64,000 nt of DNA from Clostridium sp. (GTDB taxonomy: Bacteria; Bacillota; Clostridia; Oscillospirales; Acutalibacteraceae), in the NCBI GenBank assembly GCA_031272895.1, contig JAISSW010000007.1:1-64000 (forward strand). Direction: 5' to 3'. The stretch's first letter is position 1; the number at the start of each line of letters is the position of its first letter. The notes below the pieces were generated by a model that was not told where the DNA came from, did no database searches, and saw only the letters and a program-made list of their open reading frames with translations. Positions 8,252 through 20,015 of this stretch are shown here, in pieces. Position numbers and translations under genes: made by a program.

Positions 8252-9807
<1,556 letters not shown>

Positions 9808-9832
9808 ACCGCCGCGGGAAAGGATAAACACA

Positions 9833-11476
9833 ATGCAAAGTGACGTTATATGTTCGGGCGCAGAAAACGCGCCTAAGCGAGCCTTGTTAAAGGCAATGGG
9901 TTACACGGACTCCCAAATCTCCCGCCCGCTGATTGGCGTAATAAGCGCGCAAAACGAGGTGGTGCCGGGGCATATTCACCTTTCGTCAATCGCAAGGGCG
10001 GTTAAGGACGGTGTGCTTGCCGCCGGCGGTACGCCAATGGAGATAAACACAATCGGCGTGTGCGACGGGCTTGCTATGGGGCATGGCGGTATGCGATATT
10101 CCTTGCCCTCTCGTGAGGTGATTGCCGACAGCGTGGAGTGCATGGTGCGCGGACACGCCTTTGACGGGCTTGTGTTTATCCCAAACTGTGATAAAATTGT
10201 GCCGGGTATGCTCATGGCTGCCGCACGCTGCAACCTGCCGTCAATATTTATCTCCGGCGGACCGATGCTGTCGCTTGGCGGCAGGGATTTGAACACAGTC
10301 TTTGAGGCGGTTGGGGCATATAAAGCAGGTAAGCTGAGCGATTCAGAGCTGCTTGAGGTGGAGGAAAGCTCCTGCCCCGGCTGCGGCTCGTGCTCAGGTA
10401 TGTTTACGGCAAATTCCATGAACTGCCTTTGCGAGGCTTTGGGCGTGGCTCTGCCCGGCAACGGAACAATCCCCGCGGTGTATGCCGCAAGGCTGCGTCT
10501 TGCAAAAACGGCGGGGGAGAGGATAATGGCGCTTGTAGGGCAGAAGCTGCGGCCCCGCGACATTATCACTCCTGAGGCAATTAAAAATGCCCTGCGGGTG
10601 GACATGGCGCTGGGTTGTTCAACAAATTCTGTGCTGCATTTAATGGCAATTGCCCACGCCGCCGGCTTGGCGCTTGAGCTTGATATGGTTAACCAAATCA
10701 GCGAGGGGACGCCTAACCTTTGCCGCCTTGCCCCCGCCGGTGCGCACCATATGCAGGATTTGGAGAGAGCCGGGGGAGTGCTTGAGGTAATCGCCCGCCT
10801 GAGTGACGCCGGCTTGTTTGATTCATCTTTGCCCTCGGTTGACGGCGGCTTTGCGCAAAGCCTTGCCAAGCGCCCGCGGGTCGGAGGCGAGGAGGTAATC
10901 CGCAGCGTCGGCAAGCCTTATTCCAAAACAGGCGGGCTTGCGGTGCTGTTCGGGAACCTTGCGCCAAAGGGAGCGGTAGTTAAGCGCAGCGCCGTTGCGG
11001 AAGAAATGCTTGTTCACCAAGGTATGGCGCGCGTGTTTGACTCAGAGGAAAGCGCAATCGCAGCCATATATGCCGGTGAAATCAAGCCGGGCGACGTGGT
11101 TGTAATCCGCTACGAGGGACCGGCAGGGGGACCGGGCATGAGGGAAATGCTTTCACCCACCTCCGCCATTGCCGGCATGGGGCTTGACAAACAGGTTGCG
11201 CTGATTACGGACGGGCGCTTTTCCGGGGCGACACGCGGCGCGGCAATCGGGCACATCTCTCCGGAGGCACAGGCGGGCGGAGCAATTGCGCTTGTACGGG
11301 AGGGCGACATAATCAAAATTGATATACCCGCTCACTCTCTAAGCCTGCTTGTTGACGAGGATGAGCTTGAGCGCCGCAGGGAGCTGTGGCAGCCGCCGGA
11401 AAGACAGCTTGACGGCTTTTTGCGCCGTTACGCAAGGAACGTATCCTCCGCGGATTTGGGCGCGGTGATTGATTGA
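9833..11476 (+). CDS. ilvD: Dihydroxy-acid dehydratase
   Basis: Iron-sulfur enzyme dehydrating the dihydroxy acids to 2-keto acids for valine and isoleucine (and leucine via 2-ketoisovalerate). The 547 residues include cluster and Mg2+ ligand motifs [10 protein letters not shown] and [38 protein letters not shown] and the family start [17 protein letters not shown]. The ribosome site is AAAGGA. It is spaced 25 bases after ilvC and 16 before leuA, so it is co-transcribed. Confidence 0.97.
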   Translation: MQSDVICSGAENAPKRALLKAMGYTDSQISRPLIGVISAQNEVVPGHIHLSSIARAVKDGVLAAGGTPMEINTIGVCDGLAMGHGGMRYSLPSREVIADSVECMVRGHAFDGLVFIPNCDKIVPGMLMAAARCNLPSIFISGGPMLSLGGRDLNTVFEAVGAYKAGKLSDSELLEVEESSCPGCGSCSGMFTANSMNCLCEALGVALPGNGTIPAVYAARLRLAKTAGERIMALVGQKLRPRDIITPEAIKNALRVDMALGCSTNSVLHLMAIAHAAGLALELDMVNQISEGTPNLCRLAPAGAHHMQDLERAGGVLEVIARLSDAGLFDSSLPSVDGGFAQSLAKRPRVGGEEVIRSVGKPYSKTGGLAVLFGNLAPKGAVVKRSAVAEEMLVHQGMARVFDSEESAIAAIYAGEIKPGDVVVIRYEGPAGGPGMREMLSPTSAIAGMGLDKQVALITDGRFSGATRGAAIGHISPEAQAGGAIALVREGDIIKIDIPAHSLSLLVDEDELERRRELWQPPERQLDGFLRRYARNVSSADLGAVID

Positions 11477-11492
11477 AAGGAAGTGCAAGACA

Positions 11493-13022
11493 ATGCCAAG
11501 ACAAGTAAAGATTTTTGACACAACCCTGCGTGACGGAGAGCAATCGCCCGGCTGCAGCATGAACCTTCAGGAGAAGCTGGAGCTTGCAAGGCAGCTGGAA
11601 GCCTTGGGGGTAGACGTGATTGAGGCGGGCTTTGCGGTTTCCTCCCCGGGGGACTTTGAATCCGTTAAAAGCGTTGCGGATTTGGTTAAGGACGCCTCCG
11701 TCTGCTCGTTGGCGCGGGCGGTGGAAAAGGACATTGACGCCGCTTATGACGCGCTTCGTACAGCCGCGCAGCCGCGGATTCACCTGTTCATAGCCACCTC
11801 GCCAATTCATATGAAATATAAGCTGCGAATGAGTCCGCAGCAGGTTTTGGAGCGCACCGCAGCGATGGTGGCGTACGCAAAAAAATATTGCGCGGACGTT
11901 GAGTTTTCCGCTGAGGACGCAACGCGCAGTGAGCGGGAGTTTTTGGCGCAGGTAGTGCGCACGGCAATCGCAAGCGGGGCTACCACAGTCAATATCCCGG
12001 ACACCGTGGGCTATACAACCCCCGCGGAAATGAGAGCCCTGATTGAATACCTGCGCGAAAGCGTGGATAACATTGAAAACGCCGTCATTTCGCTGCACTG
12101 CCATGACGACTTGGGCATGGCGGCGGCAAACTCCCTTGCCGGGGTGCGCGGCGGCGCGGGACAGATTGAATGCACCGTCAACGGCATTGGCGAGCGGGCA
12201 GGCAATGCCCCGCTTGAGGAGGTTGTTATGGCGCTGCGCACAAGAGGGGATTACTACGGCTGCCAAACCCGCATTGACAGCACAAAGATTTACCGCACAA
12301 GCAGGCTGGTTTATAACATCATCGGGCAATCCGCCCCGCTTAACAAGGCGATTGTGGGCAAAAACGCCTTTAGCCATGAAAGCGGCATACACCAGCATGG
12401 TGTGCTTGCGGAAAAAAGCACCTACGAAATCATAACCCCGGAATCCGTAGGCTTCCACGCAAACACAATGGTGTTGGGCAAGCACTCCGGACGCCACGCC
12501 TTTTCGGAGCGGCTGAAGGAGCTTGGCTATAAGCTCAGCGCTGAGGAAATAGACGCTTTCTTCGTTAAGTTCAAGGAGATTTGCGACCGCAAGAAAAACA
12601 TTTCCGACGCGGATTTGGAGGCGATAGTAGATAACAGGCAGTATGTGGAAAACTATTATGAGCTTGAGTCCTTCAGCGTGCAATGCGGCAAGGGCACGGC
12701 GGCGGTCTGTGTGGTTAAGCTGCGCCGCGGAGAAGAACGGCTTGAGGACGTTTCCATGGGCGACGGACCCGTTGACGCTGCCTACAACGCCGTTGATAAG
12801 CTCGTTGGCAGCAGCGATTCAGAGCTTGAAAGCTACTCAATACATTCCAGCTCAGACGGCAAGGACGCCTTGGGCGAGGTTGTAGTGAAGCTGCGCCGGG
12901 GAGAGCAAATTGTGACCGGGCGCGGGCTTTCAACTGACATCATCGAATCGAGCATACTTGCGTACGTCAACGCAATCAATAAGCTTGGAATAAGCCCAAG
13001 GGAAAAAGAGGCTGCGCTATGA
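11493..13022 (+). CDS. leuA: 2-isopropylmalate synthase
   Basis: Condenses acetyl-CoA with 2-ketoisovalerate, the first step of leucine synthesis. The start chosen is ATG 11493 after GAAAGGAAG, giving 509 residues. Visible: the metal-binding start FDTTLRDGEQSPGCSMN, the catalytic TIM-barrel motifs (HCHDDLGMAAANSLAGVRGGA), the flexible region HQHGVLAEKSTYEI, and a C-terminal LeuA allosteric domain (DGPVDAAYNAVDKLV) that would bind leucine. Its last bases overlap the cimA start (ATGA). Confidence 0.95.
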   Translation: MPRQVKIFDTTLRDGEQSPGCSMNLQEKLELARQLEALGVDVIEAGFAVSSPGDFESVKSVADLVKDASVCSLARAVEKDIDAAYDALRTAAQPRIHLFIATSPIHMKYKLRMSPQQVLERTAAMVAYAKKYCADVEFSAEDATRSEREFLAQVVRTAIASGATTVNIPDTVGYTTPAEMRALIEYLRESVDNIENAVISLHCHDDLGMAAANSLAGVRGGAGQIECTVNGIGERAGNAPLEEVVMALRTRGDYYGCQTRIDSTKIYRTSRLVYNIIGQSAPLNKAIVGKNAFSHESGIHQHGVLAEKSTYEIITPESVGFHANTMVLGKHSGRHAFSERLKELGYKLSAEEIDAFFVKFKEICDRKKNISDADLEAIVDNRQYVENYYELESFSVQCGKGTAAVCVVKLRRGEERLEDVSMGDGPVDAAYNAVDKLVGSSDSELESYSIHSSSDGKDALGEVVVKLRRGEQIVTGRGLSTDIIESSILAYVNAINKLGISPREKEAAL

Positions 13023-14578
13023 AAATCCATGTGCTGGATTCTACCCTGCGCGACGGGGCGCAGGCGGAGAACATCTCCTTTTCGGTCAACGATAAGCTGG
13101 CGATTGCCCGCGCGTTGGACGAATACGGAGTGGGGTACATTGAGGCGGGGAATCCGGCGTCCAACCCAAAGGATTTGGAGTTTTTCCAAAAGGCGGGTGA
13201 GCTGAAGCTTACTTCGGCGCTGCTGACGGCCTTTGGCTCAACCTGCCGCAAGGGTGTCAGCGCCGAGGAGGACGCAAACCTGCAAGCCATACTTAAGGCG
13301 CAGACCCCCGCGGTTGCAATATTCGGCAAGGCGTCAATGCTCCATGTAAAAGAGATTTTGGAAACCACGCCTGAGGAAAACCTACGCATGGTAACCGATT
13401 CCGTCGCCTACCTAAAGAAGCAGGGCAAGGAGCTTATCTTTGACGCGGAGCATTTCTTCGACGGCTACCGTGAGGACAGCGAATACGCAATGCAGGTGCT
13501 CAGGGCGGCGCTCAACGCCGGAGCAGACGTGCTTTGCCTTTGTGACACTAACGGCGGCACCTTGCCTGCGGAGCTGCAGGAAGTAACCGCAAGGGTGGTG
13601 CGGCTGTTCCCCGGCGCTGTTATGGGTATTCATGCCCATAACGATTGCGGCTGTGCCGTCGCCAACACCTTGCTGGCGGTGCAGGCGGGGGCAAGGCATA
13701 TCCAAGGCACCTTTGTGGGCTTTGGCGAACGCTGCGGAAATGCGGATTTGTCGTCAATCCTGCCGGCTCTTGCGCTCAAGGCGGGGTTTGAGCTTGACGG
13801 CGACGTTAAGCTGCTTTGTGAAACGGCCGGTCAGCTTGCGGAGCTTGCAAATATACACCTGCCCGCGGGCAAGCCCTTTGTGGGGCGCAGCGCATTCAGC
13901 CACAAGGCGGGTATGCACATAGACGGCGTCGTTAAGCGCTCCAGCTCGTTTGAGCATATTGACCCCGAAAGCGTGGGCAACCGCCGCCGCTTTTTGATGA
14001 GCGAGGTGGCTGGTCGCGGCAGTGTGCTGCAAAAAATCCTGCCCATTGCGCCAAGCCTTACCAAAACGGACCCGCGGCTTACGGAGCTTACAAACGAGCT
14101 GAAAAAAATGGAGCATTACGGCTACCAGTTTGAGGCGGCGGACGCAAGCTTTGAGCTTTTGGCCCGCAAGGTGCTGGGAATGTATGAGCCGCACTTTAGG
14201 GTGGCGCTTTACAAAACCATTGGCGAATACCCCGCTCCGGAGGGTGAAAAGCCCGCCACAGCCGTCATCAAGGTGGAGGTGGACGGCAAAACGGAAGCCA
14301 CTGCGGCGCTGGGCAGCGGTCCTGTTAATGCCTTGGATATTGCCCTGCGCAAGGCGCTTTGCGTGTTCTTCCCGCAGCTTGGCAAAATGCAGCTGACAGA
14401 CTACAAGGTGCGCGTGCTTGACCAGGAATCCGCAACGGCGGCAAAGGTTCGCGTTTTGATTGAAAGCGGCGACGGCACACGAACCTGGACTACCATAGGC
14501 GTTTCGGACGACATAATTCAGGCAAGCCTGATTGCGTTGGTCGATTCAATAGAATACAAATTAAGCAGAGGGGATTAA
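13019..14578 (+). CDS. cimA: (R)-citramalate synthase
   Basis: Condenses pyruvate with acetyl-CoA to citramalate, opening the threonine-independent route to 2-oxobutyrate for isoleucine. At 519 residues it belongs to the LeuA-like DRE-TIM family but with the CimA-type start (LDSTLRDGAQAENISFSVNDK), HAHNDCGCAVANTLLAVQAG, and the CimA signature run with FGERCGNADL. A C-terminal LeuA-type allosteric domain (GSGPVNALDIALRKAL) is present. It overlaps leuA by 4 bases and is followed 3 bases later by leuC, whose product acts on citramalate as well. No threonine deaminase (ilvA) is in the window. Distinguishing CimA from homocitrate synthase relies on overall resemblance and context. Confidence 0.9.
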   Translation: MKIHVLDSTLRDGAQAENISFSVNDKLAIARALDEYGVGYIEAGNPASNPKDLEFFQKAGELKLTSALLTAFGSTCRKGVSAEEDANLQAILKAQTPAVAIFGKASMLHVKEILETTPEENLRMVTDSVAYLKKQGKELIFDAEHFFDGYREDSEYAMQVLRAALNAGADVLCLCDTNGGTLPAELQEVTARVVRLFPGAVMGIHAHNDCGCAVANTLLAVQAGARHIQGTFVGFGERCGNADLSSILPALALKAGFELDGDVKLLCETAGQLAELANIHLPAGKPFVGRSAFSHKAGMHIDGVVKRSSSFEHIDPESVGNRRRFLMSEVAGRGSVLQKILPIAPSLTKTDPRLTELTNELKKMEHYGYQFEAADASFELLARKVLGMYEPHFRVALYKTIGEYPAPEGEKPATAVIKVEVDGKTEATAALGSGPVNALDIALRKALCVFFPQLGKMQLTDYKVRVLDQESATAAKVRVLIESGDGTRTWTTIGVSDDIIQASLIALVDSIEYKLSRGD

Positions 14579-14581
14579 CAA

Positions 14582-15850
14582 ATGGGCATGACACAAACAC
14601 AAAAAATCTTGGCGGCGCACGCGGGCAAAGCAAGCGTCGCGGCGGGCGAGCTTATCCTTGCGGACTTGGATAGGGTGCTTGCCAACGACATCACCGCCCC
14701 GGTGGCGATTGAGGAATTTGCAAGGATTGACGGGGCGAGGGTTTTTGACGCGGCAAAAATCTCTTTGGTGATGGACCATTTTGCGCCGAACAAGGACATC
14801 AAGGCGGCGGCGCAGTGCAAAACCTGCCGCGACTTTGCGGAAGAACACGCAATCCCCGGCTTTTATGACGGCGGACAGATGGGTGTGGAACACGCACTGC
14901 TGCCGGAAAAAGGGCTTGTTACTGCGGGCGATGTGGTAATCGGCGCGGATTCCCACACCTGCACCTACGGGGCGCTGGGAGCCTTCAGCACAGGCGTCGG
15001 TTCAACGGACATGGCGGTTGGCATGGCGACCGGCAAGGCATGGTTCAAGGTGCCCTCGGCAATCAAGGTAGAGCTTAGCGGCAGGCTGCAAAAATACGTC
15101 TGCGGCAAGGATGTTATCCTGCACCTTATCGGGCTGATTGGCGTGGACGGAGCGCTCTATCAATCAATTGAGTTCTGCGGCGAGGGCGTAGCCTCACTGA
15201 GCATGGAGGATAGGCTCTGCATTTGCAACATGGCGATTGAGGCGGGCGGAAAAAACGGCATCTTCCCGGTGGACGAGCTGACAAAAGACTTCTTAAAAAA
15301 AGTAGGAGCAAAAGAACCGCAGGTATTTGCCGCGGACGAGGACGCGCAATATGAGCGGGTGATTAAGCTGGAGCTGGACAAAATCACCCCAACGGTAGCG
15401 TTCCCGCACTTGCCTGAAAACACAAAAACCTTTGATGAAATAGGCGAGGTCAAGCTTGACCAAGCCGTTATAGGCTCCTGCACAAACGGCCGCTTGGAGG
15501 ATTTGCGCGCCGCGGCGGAAATCCTGAAGGGTAAAAAGCTTGCAAAGGGTGTGCGCTGCATAGTTATCCCCGCAACGCCGAAAATTTACCTTGAGGCAAT
15601 GAAGGAGGGGCTGTTGGAGATTTTCATCAACGCCGGTGCGTTGGTTTCCGCCCCAACCTGCGGACCCTGCCTTGGCGGTCACATGGGCATACTTGCGGCG
15701 GGGGAGAGGGCTGTAGCCACAACCAACCGCAACTTTGTGGGGCGCATGGGACACCCTGAATCCGAGGTATACCTTGCAAGCCCGGCAGTCGCCGCGGCAA
15801 GCGCAATCACAGGCTATTTAACACACCCGGCGAAAGTAATGGAGGTATAA
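14582..15850 (+). CDS. leuC: 3-isopropylmalate/citramalate dehydratase, large subunit
   Basis: Aconitase-family [4Fe-4S] subunit isomerising 2- to 3-isopropylmalate and, in this operon, probably citramalate to 3-methylmalate. At 422 residues it is the shorter archaeal/clostridial form. Cluster cysteines sit in GSCTNGR and [33 protein letters not shown] and DHFAPNKD are also family motifs. Only 3 bases separate it from cimA and leuD. Confidence 0.95.
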   Translation: MGMTQTQKILAAHAGKASVAAGELILADLDRVLANDITAPVAIEEFARIDGARVFDAAKISLVMDHFAPNKDIKAAAQCKTCRDFAEEHAIPGFYDGGQMGVEHALLPEKGLVTAGDVVIGADSHTCTYGALGAFSTGVGSTDMAVGMATGKAWFKVPSAIKVELSGRLQKYVCGKDVILHLIGLIGVDGALYQSIEFCGEGVASLSMEDRLCICNMAIEAGGKNGIFPVDELTKDFLKKVGAKEPQVFAADEDAQYERVIKLELDKITPTVAFPHLPENTKTFDEIGEVKLDQAVIGSCTNGRLEDLRAAAEILKGKKLAKGVRCIVIPATPKIYLEAMKEGLLEIFINAGALVSAPTCGPCLGGHMGILAAGERAVATTNRNFVGRMGHPESEVYLASPAVAAASAITGYLTHPAKVMEV

Positions 15851-15853
15851 GCC

Positions 15854-16342
15854 ATGGCAAAGGTACTTAAATACGGCGACAACGTGGACACAGACGTGAT
15901 TATCCCCGCACGTTACCTTAACACCACCAACAAGGCGGAGCTTGCGAGCCACGCAATGGAGGACATTGACGTAGACTTCCGCAAAAAGCTGCAGCCGGGC
16001 GGTATTGTGGTCGCGGGCAAAAACTTCGGCTGCGGTTCCTCCCGCGAACACGCCCCAATTGTCCTTAAGGAAAGCGGCGTGTCACTCATTATAGCCGAAA
16101 GCTTCGCAAGGATTTTCTACCGCAACGCAATCAACATAGGGCTTGCAATTGTGGAATGCCCGCAGGCGGCAAAGGAGATAAACGAGGGCGACGAGCTTGA
16201 GGCTGACCTTGCGGCGGGAACAATCACTAACCTTAGCCAAGGCGACAAGAGCTATTCAATACCGCCGTTCCCGGATTTTGTGCGCAATATAATCAGCGCC
16301 GGCGGCTTGGTCAAGCTTGCCGAGGGCGGCGGGCTTGCTTAA
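15854..16342 (+). CDS. leuD: 3-isopropylmalate/citramalate dehydratase, small subunit
   Basis: Swivel-domain partner of LeuC. The 162 residues show [17 protein letters not shown], the substrate loop [11 protein letters not shown] and the C-terminal [18 protein letters not shown]. The size suits the short form that pairs with the short LeuC upstream. Start ATG 15854 lies 3 bases after leuC. Confidence 0.96.
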   Translation: MAKVLKYGDNVDTDVIIPARYLNTTNKAELASHAMEDIDVDFRKKLQPGGIVVAGKNFGCGSSREHAPIVLKESGVSLIIAESFARIFYRNAINIGLAIVECPQAAKEINEGDELEADLAAGTITNLSQGDKSYSIPPFPDFVRNIISAGGLVKLAEGGGLA

Positions 16343-16383
16343 GGGTCTGCAAAAGCAAATTTTTATCAATAAGGAGCAACAAC

Positions 16384-17448
16384 ATGAAAGCAAACATTGC
16401 CCTGCTGCCGGGCGACGGCATAGGACCCGAAATAGTGGACGGCGCCGTTGCCGTGCTGGAGCGGATAGCTGAAAAATATGGTCACAGCTTTGATTTCACA
16501 CCATACCCTTTCGGCGGGGTGGCCATCGACTCAACCGGTGTTCCCCTGCCGGAGGAAACAGAAAAGGGATGCCTTGCCGCGGACTGCGTGCTGCTTGGCG
16601 CCGTCGGCGGACCGAAATGGGACACACTGCCGGGGCATTTGCGCCCGGAAAAGGGCTTGCTGGGCATTAGGGCGGCGCTGGGGCTTTACGCGAACCTGCG
16701 CCCGGTCAAGCTTTACCCGGCGCTTAAGGACGCTTGCCCGCTGAGGGAAAGCACCGCCGCAAAGGGCTTCGATATCCTAATCGTCCGGGAGCTGACGGGC
16801 GGGATATATTTTGGTGAGCGCGGGCGCAGCGAGGACGGCAGCGAGGCATACGACACCGAAAAATACAGCGTCAAGGAAATTGAGAGAATAGGGCGCAGCG
16901 GCTTTGAGGCGGCACTTAAGCGCGGCAAGCGCCTGACGAGTATTGACAAGGCGAATGTGCTTGAAAGCTCCAGGCTTTGGCGGGAAACGATGCACCGTCT
17001 TGCCAAGGAATACCCGCAGGTGGAATATGCCGATATGCTGGTGGATAATGCCGCAATGCAGCTTGTGCGCGACCCATCACAGTTTGACGTGATAGTCACC
17101 TCAAATATGTTCGGCGATATTCTCTCTGACGAGGCGTCGCAGCTGACCGGTTCAATCGGTATGCTGCCGTCGTCCTCCCTTGGCGAGGGTACGCGCGGGC
17201 TTTATGAGCCTATACATGGCTCCGCGCCGGACATTGCCGGCAAGGGGCTGGCAAACCCCATTGCAACGATACTTTCCGCGGCAATGCTGCTTAGGTTTTC
17301 CCTCAACCTGCCGCAGGAGGCACAGACGATAGAGGACGCCGTAGACGCCGCGCTTGCCCAAGGACTGAGGACAGCCGACATAGCCGCGCCGGGAGAAAAA
17401 ACCATCGGCACACAGGAGATGACAAGGGCAGTGCTGCGCAACATATAA
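16384..17448 (+). CDS. leuB: 3-isopropylmalate dehydrogenase
   Basis: NAD-dependent oxidative decarboxylation of 3-isopropylmalate to 2-ketoisocaproate; in the citramalate route it can also make 2-oxobutyrate. The 354 residues include [24 protein letters not shown], the tyrosine region [16 protein letters not shown], the substrate/metal motif [22 protein letters not shown] and the NAD motif [15 protein letters not shown]. It is the last gene of the operon, with AAGGAG upstream and a bidirectional terminator after it. Confidence 0.97.
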   Translation: MKANIALLPGDGIGPEIVDGAVAVLERIAEKYGHSFDFTPYPFGGVAIDSTGVPLPEETEKGCLAADCVLLGAVGGPKWDTLPGHLRPEKGLLGIRAALGLYANLRPVKLYPALKDACPLRESTAAKGFDILIVRELTGGIYFGERGRSEDGSEAYDTEKYSVKEIERIGRSGFEAALKRGKRLTSIDKANVLESSRLWRETMHRLAKEYPQVEYADMLVDNAAMQLVRDPSQFDVIVTSNMFGDILSDEASQLTGSIGMLPSSSLGEGTRGLYEPIHGSAPDIAGKGLANPIATILSAAMLLRFSLNLPQEAQTIEDAVDAALAQGLRTADIAAPGEKTIGTQEMTRAVLRNI

Positions 17449-17458
17449 CCTGCAAAAA

Positions 17459-17493
17459 AACGCCGTGGACAATGAAGCCGCGGCGTTTTGTTT
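17459..17493. terminator. Bidirectional terminator between leuB and the zinc ATPase gene
   Basis: AACGCCGTGG (17459-17468) pairs with CCGCGGCGTT (17478-17487) apart from one mismatch. A T-rich tail (TTTTGTTTTG) follows on the plus strand, and a run of A (17454-17460) serves as the T-run on the minus strand. Confidence 0.85.
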
Positions 17494-17496
17494 TGC

Positions 17497-19389
17497 TCAC
17501 TTTCCCCGCCTTGAGTGCAGCAAGCGCCCGGCATTCAGCACCGTAAGAGCCAAAACACCAACGTCCGCAAACACTGCCGCGGCAATGGGGGCGTCGCCGA
17601 AAACTGCCCACAGCAAGACCGCCGCCTTTACGGCAAGGGAAAACACAATGTTCTCCGTAACAATGCCGCGCACACGGCGGCAAAGCCTGCGGCATTCTGC
17701 CAAAGCGGATATGTCCTCCCCGGCAATTATTATGTCCGCGGACTCACAGGCAGCCTGTGAGCCTAAGCCCAGCGCCACACCCGCGTCTGCGGCGGCAAGC
17801 ACAGGCGCGTCGTTCACCCCGTCCCCAACGAACACCGTGCCGCCGTCCATTTTCTCCACAAGGCTCAGCTTATCCTGCGGTAAAAGCCCCGCGTGTATTT
17901 CGTCAATGCCAAGCCTTTGCGCAATTTCGTCAGCCTGTGCCTTGGCGTCGCCGGTAAGCAGTGCAACACGCTTAACCCCCATTCCGCGCAGGCGCTGCGG
18001 CAGGCCCATAGCGCCCTTTCGCAGGCTTTGTTCAAACAAAAAAGCCGCCACAGCCTTGCCATCAACGGCAAGATAAACAGGTGCGTCCGGCAGGGAGTCA
18101 AGCTCAACCCCGCATTGAGCCAGCAGGCGCTTGTTACCGCAAATCAGCCTTCTGCCTCCAAAATCGCAAACGGTGCCGCCGCTTGTAAGCTCGCGGGCGT
18201 TCTCCGGCGCTTGAGTACCGCCGCAGGCATACTTAATCGCCAGCGCAAGCGGGTGCTCGGAGTAGTGTTCACACACTGCGGCAAGCTCAAGCGCCCTTTG
18301 TTCGTCAAGCCCGTCAAGCGTCAGCGTTTTTTTCAGCTCAAGCCTGCCGCTTGTCAGGGTTCCCGTTTTGTCAAAAGCAAAGCTCTCCGCCTTGGCAAGG
18401 GAATCCAAAAAAGTGCCGCCCTTTATGATAATACCTCGCTTTGCGGCGGCGCCCATGCCCGCGAAATACGCCAGCGGCACACTCAGCACAAGGGCGCAGG
18501 GGCAGCTTGAAACAAGGAAAGCCAGCGCCTTGGGCAGCCATAGCCTCCAGCCGCCAAAGAACAGCGAGCCTACGGCAAACAGCAGCGCGGCGCCCAGCAT
18601 GACTGCGGGGGTATATACCCGCGCAAAACGGGCAATCAGCTTTTGTGTGCGGCTTTTGCGTGCCTGTGCATCCTCAACCATCTTCAGTATCCTTGACGCG
18701 GCGCTGTCGCCAAAGGCAGCGGTTGTGCGAGCCTTCAAAAGTCCCGCCCCGTTCACCATGCCGGAGAGCAGCTGTGTTCCCGTGGCGGCGTCGCGCGGCA
18801 AGGACTCGCCTGTCAATGCTGAACAGTCCAGTGAAGAGGAACCCTCAAGAACAATACAGTCAAGCGGAACCCTTGTGTGGGGCGCTATGATTATTATGCT
18901 GCCCACGGGCACATCCCGCGCCGGCAGAGCTTCGCCGCTTTCAAGCACCGCAGTGTCCGGGCGTATTTCAGCAAGGGCGGCTATACTGCGGCGGCTTTTG
19001 TTCTCCGCGGCGGTTTCGAGCATCTCCCCCAAACGGAAGAACAGCACTACCGCGGCGCCCTCCGCAAAATCACCGATGGCAAAGGCCGCAACGGCAGCCA
19101 AGCCCATCAGTATGTTCTCGTCAAAGTGCCTTGCCCAAAGTGCCTTGCCTGCGCTGATAAACACCGGCGTACCGGCAAGCAGCACCGCCGCTGCGCATAA
19201 ACCAAGCTTCAGCCAAGGCTCCAAGCTGTCGGGATAGACCGGCAGCAGCGAGGTCAAGGTAAACGCCGCCGCAACAAGCAAATCCCAAGGGAATTTTCCC
19301 CCACGCCGCTGTTCTTTACCACAGCAGCAGGCGGATTCGTCCTGTGCGTGGCAGTGGGTATCCGTGCATTTATTATCTGATACTGCCAT
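17497..19389 (-). CDS. Zn2+/Cd2+/Pb2+-exporting P1B-type ATPase
   Basis: Membrane pump of the CadA/ZntA group, 630 residues. The N-terminus lacks a ferredoxin-like HMA domain and instead has a short Cys/His segment (CTDTHCH, then CCCG within the first 25 residues) that may serve as metal-sensing or entry site. Visible: actuator LTGES, transmembrane metal site SSCPCALVLS, phosphorylation motif FDKTGTLTSG, the P1B signature SEHPLALAI, and hinge FVGDGVNDAPVLAAADAGVALG. The CPC motif with a downstream zinc-type sensor favours Zn/Cd/Pb over Cu. Its ATG shares one base with the TAA of the regulator gene, so the two are translationally coupled. Confidence 0.93.
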   Translation of the reverse strand: MAVSDNKCTDTHCHAQDESACCCGKEQRRGGKFPWDLLVAAAFTLTSLLPVYPDSLEPWLKLGLCAAAVLLAGTPVFISAGKALWARHFDENILMGLAAVAAFAIGDFAEGAAVVLFFRLGEMLETAAENKSRRSIAALAEIRPDTAVLESGEALPARDVPVGSIIIIAPHTRVPLDCIVLEGSSSLDCSALTGESLPRDAATGTQLLSGMVNGAGLLKARTTAAFGDSAASRILKMVEDAQARKSRTQKLIARFARVYTPAVMLGAALLFAVGSLFFGGWRLWLPKALAFLVSSCPCALVLSVPLAYFAGMGAAAKRGIIIKGGTFLDSLAKAESFAFDKTGTLTSGRLELKKTLTLDGLDEQRALELAAVCEHYSEHPLALAIKYACGGTQAPENARELTSGGTVCDFGGRRLICGNKRLLAQCGVELDSLPDAPVYLAVDGKAVAAFLFEQSLRKGAMGLPQRLRGMGVKRVALLTGDAKAQADEIAQRLGIDEIHAGLLPQDKLSLVEKMDGGTVFVGDGVNDAPVLAAADAGVALGLGSQAACESADIIIAGEDISALAECRRLCRRVRGIVTENIVFSLAVKAAVLLWAVFGDAPIAAAVFADVGVLALTVLNAGRLLHSRRGK

Positions 19390-19766
19390 TATTTACCGCC
19401 GCCTTCCTTATGCTCCAAGTGAGCAAGTCCAATCTGCAAAATGCACTTGACGTGTTCGTCGTCCGGCGCATAGTAAATAGTCTTGCCGTCCCTGCGCGGG
19501 CGGACTAAGCCGGCCGTGCGCAGCAGCCGCAGCTGATGAGAAACGGCGCTTTGCCCCATACCAAGCAGCTCGGCAAGGTGATTGACGCAAAGCTCACCCT
19601 GCAGCAGTGCGCAAAGTATGCGAACCCTGCTTGTGTCACCAAAGACCTTGAACAGCTCCGCAAGCTCGTACAGACGCAGCTCGTCCGCCGGTTCGGCAAT
19701 TGGGTGACTGAAGCAGTCACAGGGCAGGGGAGGATAGCCGCGCTTTTCAAAATCGTTATTTTCCAT
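19389..19766 (-). CDS. ArsR/SmtB-family metal-responsive repressor (CadC-like)
   Basis: Winged-helix repressor that should release its operator on binding Zn2+ or Cd2+. The start at ATG 19766 (125 aa) is preceded by CGGAG; the frame upstream runs through the operator. The protein shows an N-terminal Cys pair (PCDCFSH), the recognition helix region MGQSAVSHQLRLLRTAGLV, and a C-terminal helix with the alpha-5 zinc-site pattern Asp-x-His then His-x-x-His (DEHV...AHLEH). In the CadC-type alpha-3 motif ELCVC the second Cys is Asn here, so the alpha-5 site is the better bet for sensing. It sits directly upstream of, and overlapping, the efflux ATPase gene. Confidence 0.92.
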   Translation of the reverse strand: MENNDFEKRGYPPLPCDCFSHPIAEPADELRLYELAELFKVFGDTSRVRILCALLQGELCVNHLAELLGMGQSAVSHQLRLLRTAGLVRPRRDGKTIYYAPDDEHVKCILQIGLAHLEHKEGGGK

Positions 19767-19792
19767 GGTAGCTTCTCCGAACAGATTATTAT

Positions 19793-19808
19793 ATGAATAT
19801 ATATTCAT
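19793..19808 (-). promoter_or_regulatory. Operator palindrome for the CadC-like repressor
   Basis: ATGAATAT immediately followed by ATATTCAT, a perfect 16-bp palindrome of ArsR/SmtB operator type, located just past the -10 box and over the expected start of the regulator transcript. Confidence 0.85.
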
Positions 19809-19815
19809 GTGTTTT

Positions 19816-19844
19816 ATTATAACAGAAAAAGGAGTGCTTGTCAA
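19816..19844 (-). promoter_or_regulatory. Promoter of the regulator-zinc ATPase operon
   Basis: Minus-strand TTGACA (19844-19839), 17-bp spacer, TATAAT (19821-19816), perfect consensus; the operator palindrome begins 7 bases downstream. Confidence 0.9.
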
Positions 19845-19848
19845 GGGC

Positions 19849-19877
19849 TTGCAAAAAAAAGCTTATTGTGCTATAAT
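19849..19877 (+). promoter_or_regulatory. Promoter of tRNA-Glu
   Basis: TTGCAA (19849-19854), 17 bp, TATAAT (19872-19877). It is divergent from and only 4 bases from the metal-operon promoter. Confidence 0.8.
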
Positions 19878-19908
19878 ATGCGGGCGCGAAAACGAGCGCC
19901 CCTGCCAC

Positions 19909-19983
19909 GGCCCGGTGGTCAAGCGGTTAAGACTCCGCCCTTTCACGGCGGCAACACGGGTTCGAGTCCCGTCCGGGTCACCA
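19909..19983 (+). tRNA. tRNA-Glu (anticodon TTC), CCA encoded
   Basis: Acceptor GGCCCGG pairs with CCGGGTC (one G-U), followed by A and encoded CCA. The anticodon stem CCGCC/GGCGG holds loop CTTTCAC, anticodon TTC. The T arm contains GGTTCGAGTCC. Confidence 0.96.
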
Positions 19984-20015
19984 CTTACTTTCTTTTCGCG
20001 AGAAAAGAAAGTAAG
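19984..20015 (+). repeat. 14-bp-stem hairpin abutting the tRNA-Glu 3' end
   Basis: CTTACTTTCTTTTC pairs perfectly with GAAAAGAAAGTAAG around a GCGA loop. It starts at the first base after CCA. It has no T-run, so it is more likely a processing or stability element, or the head of the repeat family that follows. Confidence 0.75.

Noticed and set aside
11469-11492. Earlier in-frame start of leuA overlapping ilvD
   Set aside because: The ATG at 11493 has a proper ribosome site and gives the conserved N-terminus.
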